DNA of 64,000 nucleotides from Terriglobia bacterium (GTDB lineage: Bacteria > Acidobacteriota > Terriglobia > Bryobacterales > Bryobacteraceae): the NCBI GenBank assembly GCA_021324615.1, contig JAJPIT010000062.1:25895-89894 (forward strand), written 5' to 3'. The translations under genes were made by a program, and so were the position numbers. Below the pieces are notes generated by a model. That model had not been told where the DNA came from and searched no databases. It saw only the letters and a program-made list of their open reading frames with translations. Positions within the stretch are counted from its first letter, which is position 1. Each line of letters begins with the position of its first letter. Positions 63,259 to 64,000 of the stretch are shown here, piece after piece.

Positions 63259-64000
63259 TCAAGTCAGGAGGGCTTTCCCGGTGAGCCGTTCCAGGACCCG
63301 CAGCGGCGACCGCGACGGATCGCGCATCGCCTCCACCGGCAAGTAGAATGTCTGTTCCAGGGCAAACTGCCCGCTCATGGCGGCGTGCGAGACCGAATCG
63401 GTGAAACACATCCAGGTCGCACCCGGCGGAATCGCGACGGAAACCTGCGGGCACTCGCGCTGGTACCGTTCGTCCGCCTTCATCGCATCGTGGATGCCGA
63501 GCATGAGGTGATCGTAAGCCGTCCGCCGGGTTTTCGTAATTCGCAGGATGTGCAGCAGCCACGCCGATCCCGGCAGCGGCTTCGCGATCTTCGGCAAGAA
63601 TGTCCTGGCGACGTTCTCAAACGCCTCGCCCAGGCGCCACATCCGCGGAGCCGACGGGTTGACATTGGAAAAAACACGAAGAATCCGCAAGCCTTGCAGA
63701 GGGCGCGAAGGAAACGCATCGACGTGCAATCGCGTGTCGTCTTTGCGCCATGAGGTCGCCCGGCCGGCGATCTCGGCGGGACGGAAACTGGTAAATCCCG
63801 GCGACAACTTCCCGCGGTATTCCGGGCACAGCGCGCCGAGCAGCGTGGACGCCCGTTCGAAATAGCGTTTGAGCATGGCGGTAAGCGCCGCGCGGTCGGC
63901 GTCCGGCGATGCTCCGCCCAGGGCGCCCGTGGCGGGACGATAGCTCACGTTTTTCGATTTCCCGTCCAGGCACGCCGGCGACAAAAAGCGCCGCTCCGGC
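63259..64000 (-). CDS. kdoO: Kdo hydroxylase-like protein (partial; N-terminus outside the window)
   Basis: The frame is open at the window edge, so the start is missing; about 247 residues are visible. The sequence fits Kdo hydroxylases (KdoO), Fe(II)/2-oxoglutarate-type enzymes that turn Kdo into Ko in LPS core. Segments: KNVSYRPATGALGG, LHVDAFPSRPLQGLRILRVF (H-x-D iron ligands), NVNPSAPRMWRLGEAFENVA, RRTAYDHLMLGIHDAMKAD, CFTDSVSHAAMSGQFALEQT (third His). The conserved RVF-N-N-P and F-T-D-x-V-x-H patterns are diagnostic as I recall them. It indicates LPS containing Kdo. Codons match the neighbourhood. Confidence 0.85.
   Translation of the reverse strand, partial: PERRFLSPACLDGKSKNVSYRPATGALGGASPDADRAALTAMLKRYFERASTLLGALCPEYRGKLSPGFTSFRPAEIAGRATSWRKDDTRLHVDAFPSRPLQGLRILRVFSNVNPSAPRMWRLGEAFENVARTFLPKIAKPLPGSAWLLHILRITKTRRTAYDHLMLGIHDAMKADERYQRECPQVSVAIPPGATWMCFTDSVSHAAMSGQFALEQTFYLPVEAMRDPSRSPLRVLERLTGKALLT

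Noticed and set aside
63152..63562. 137-codon N-terminal extension of the family 2 glycosyltransferase
   Set aside because: Arg/Pro/Gly-rich with no family similarity and it overlaps the Kdo hydroxylase gene in another frame; the start at 63151 gives the proper helix-GT-A layout.

Overview
The window is a compact, GC-rich stretch of a Gram-negative chromosome. Several traits point to Acidobacteriota, most likely the Solibacter/Bryobacter lineage. Two secreted proteins carry the C-terminal domain catalogued as the 'Solibacter uncharacterized C-terminal domain' (TIGR03437). There is an Oar-like TonB receptor with a carboxypeptidase-regulatory N-terminus, a DUF1549/DUF1553 plus DUF1501 pair, and many Tat- or Sec-exported enzymes. 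A probable Kdo hydroxylase and several outer-membrane proteins imply an LPS-bearing outer membrane. The lineage is inferred from gene content only.

Layout. 1-6.0 kb: end of a polytopic membrane protein, then exported amidohydrolase, VOC protein, Gfo/Idh/MocA oxidoreductase and M20 peptidase. 6.0-14.1 kb: a pectin/galacturonate block, with a TonB receptor facing a uxaC-uxaE-GH28 operon; a UxaA-type dehydratase lies 12.7 kb further on. 14.1-17.3 kb: two pseudopilins and a secretin with a C-terminal cohesin-like domain. 17.4-33.8 kb: smpB, cytochrome P450, outer-membrane and ATP-grasp-like proteins, typA, der, uxaA, DsbA-like protein, M28 peptidase, a haem-motif toroid protein and a glycosyltransferase. 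33.8-39.1 kb: ilvB-ilvN-ilvC-cimA-like operon preceded by a complete ribosome-mediated attenuator (leader peptide, antiterminator, terminator), then tRNA-Lys. 39.4-52.9 kb: Solibacter-type secreted proteins, a proline racemase-family enzyme, a two-ATPase/two-permease ABC system and the DUF1549/DUF1501 pair. 53.0-57.4 kb: a probably frameshifted sulfotransferase, tRNA-Thr, an orphan Cas6-family RAMP protein, a secreted protein and a cytochrome-HhH fusion. 57.4-62.0 kb: bioB-bioF-bioD-bioA coupled by ATGA overlaps and divergent from a MarR regulator. 62.1-64.0 kb: glycosyltransferase and a partial Kdo hydroxylase.

Genes that work together: GH28, UxaC, UxaE and UxaA form a galacturonate route, with the TonB receptor a possible importer. 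The ilv operon makes branched-chain amino acids, but its citramalate synthase-like protein lacks two expected metal ligands. BioF, A, D and B complete biotin from pimeloyl thioester. The most notable new signals are the ilv attenuator, the ligand-poor CimA-like protein, operator-like dyads inside promoters, the orphan Cas6, and a recurrent -10 box 6-9 nt before start codons that suggests leaderless mRNAs. No insertion sequence, prophage, CRISPR array or rRNA was seen.
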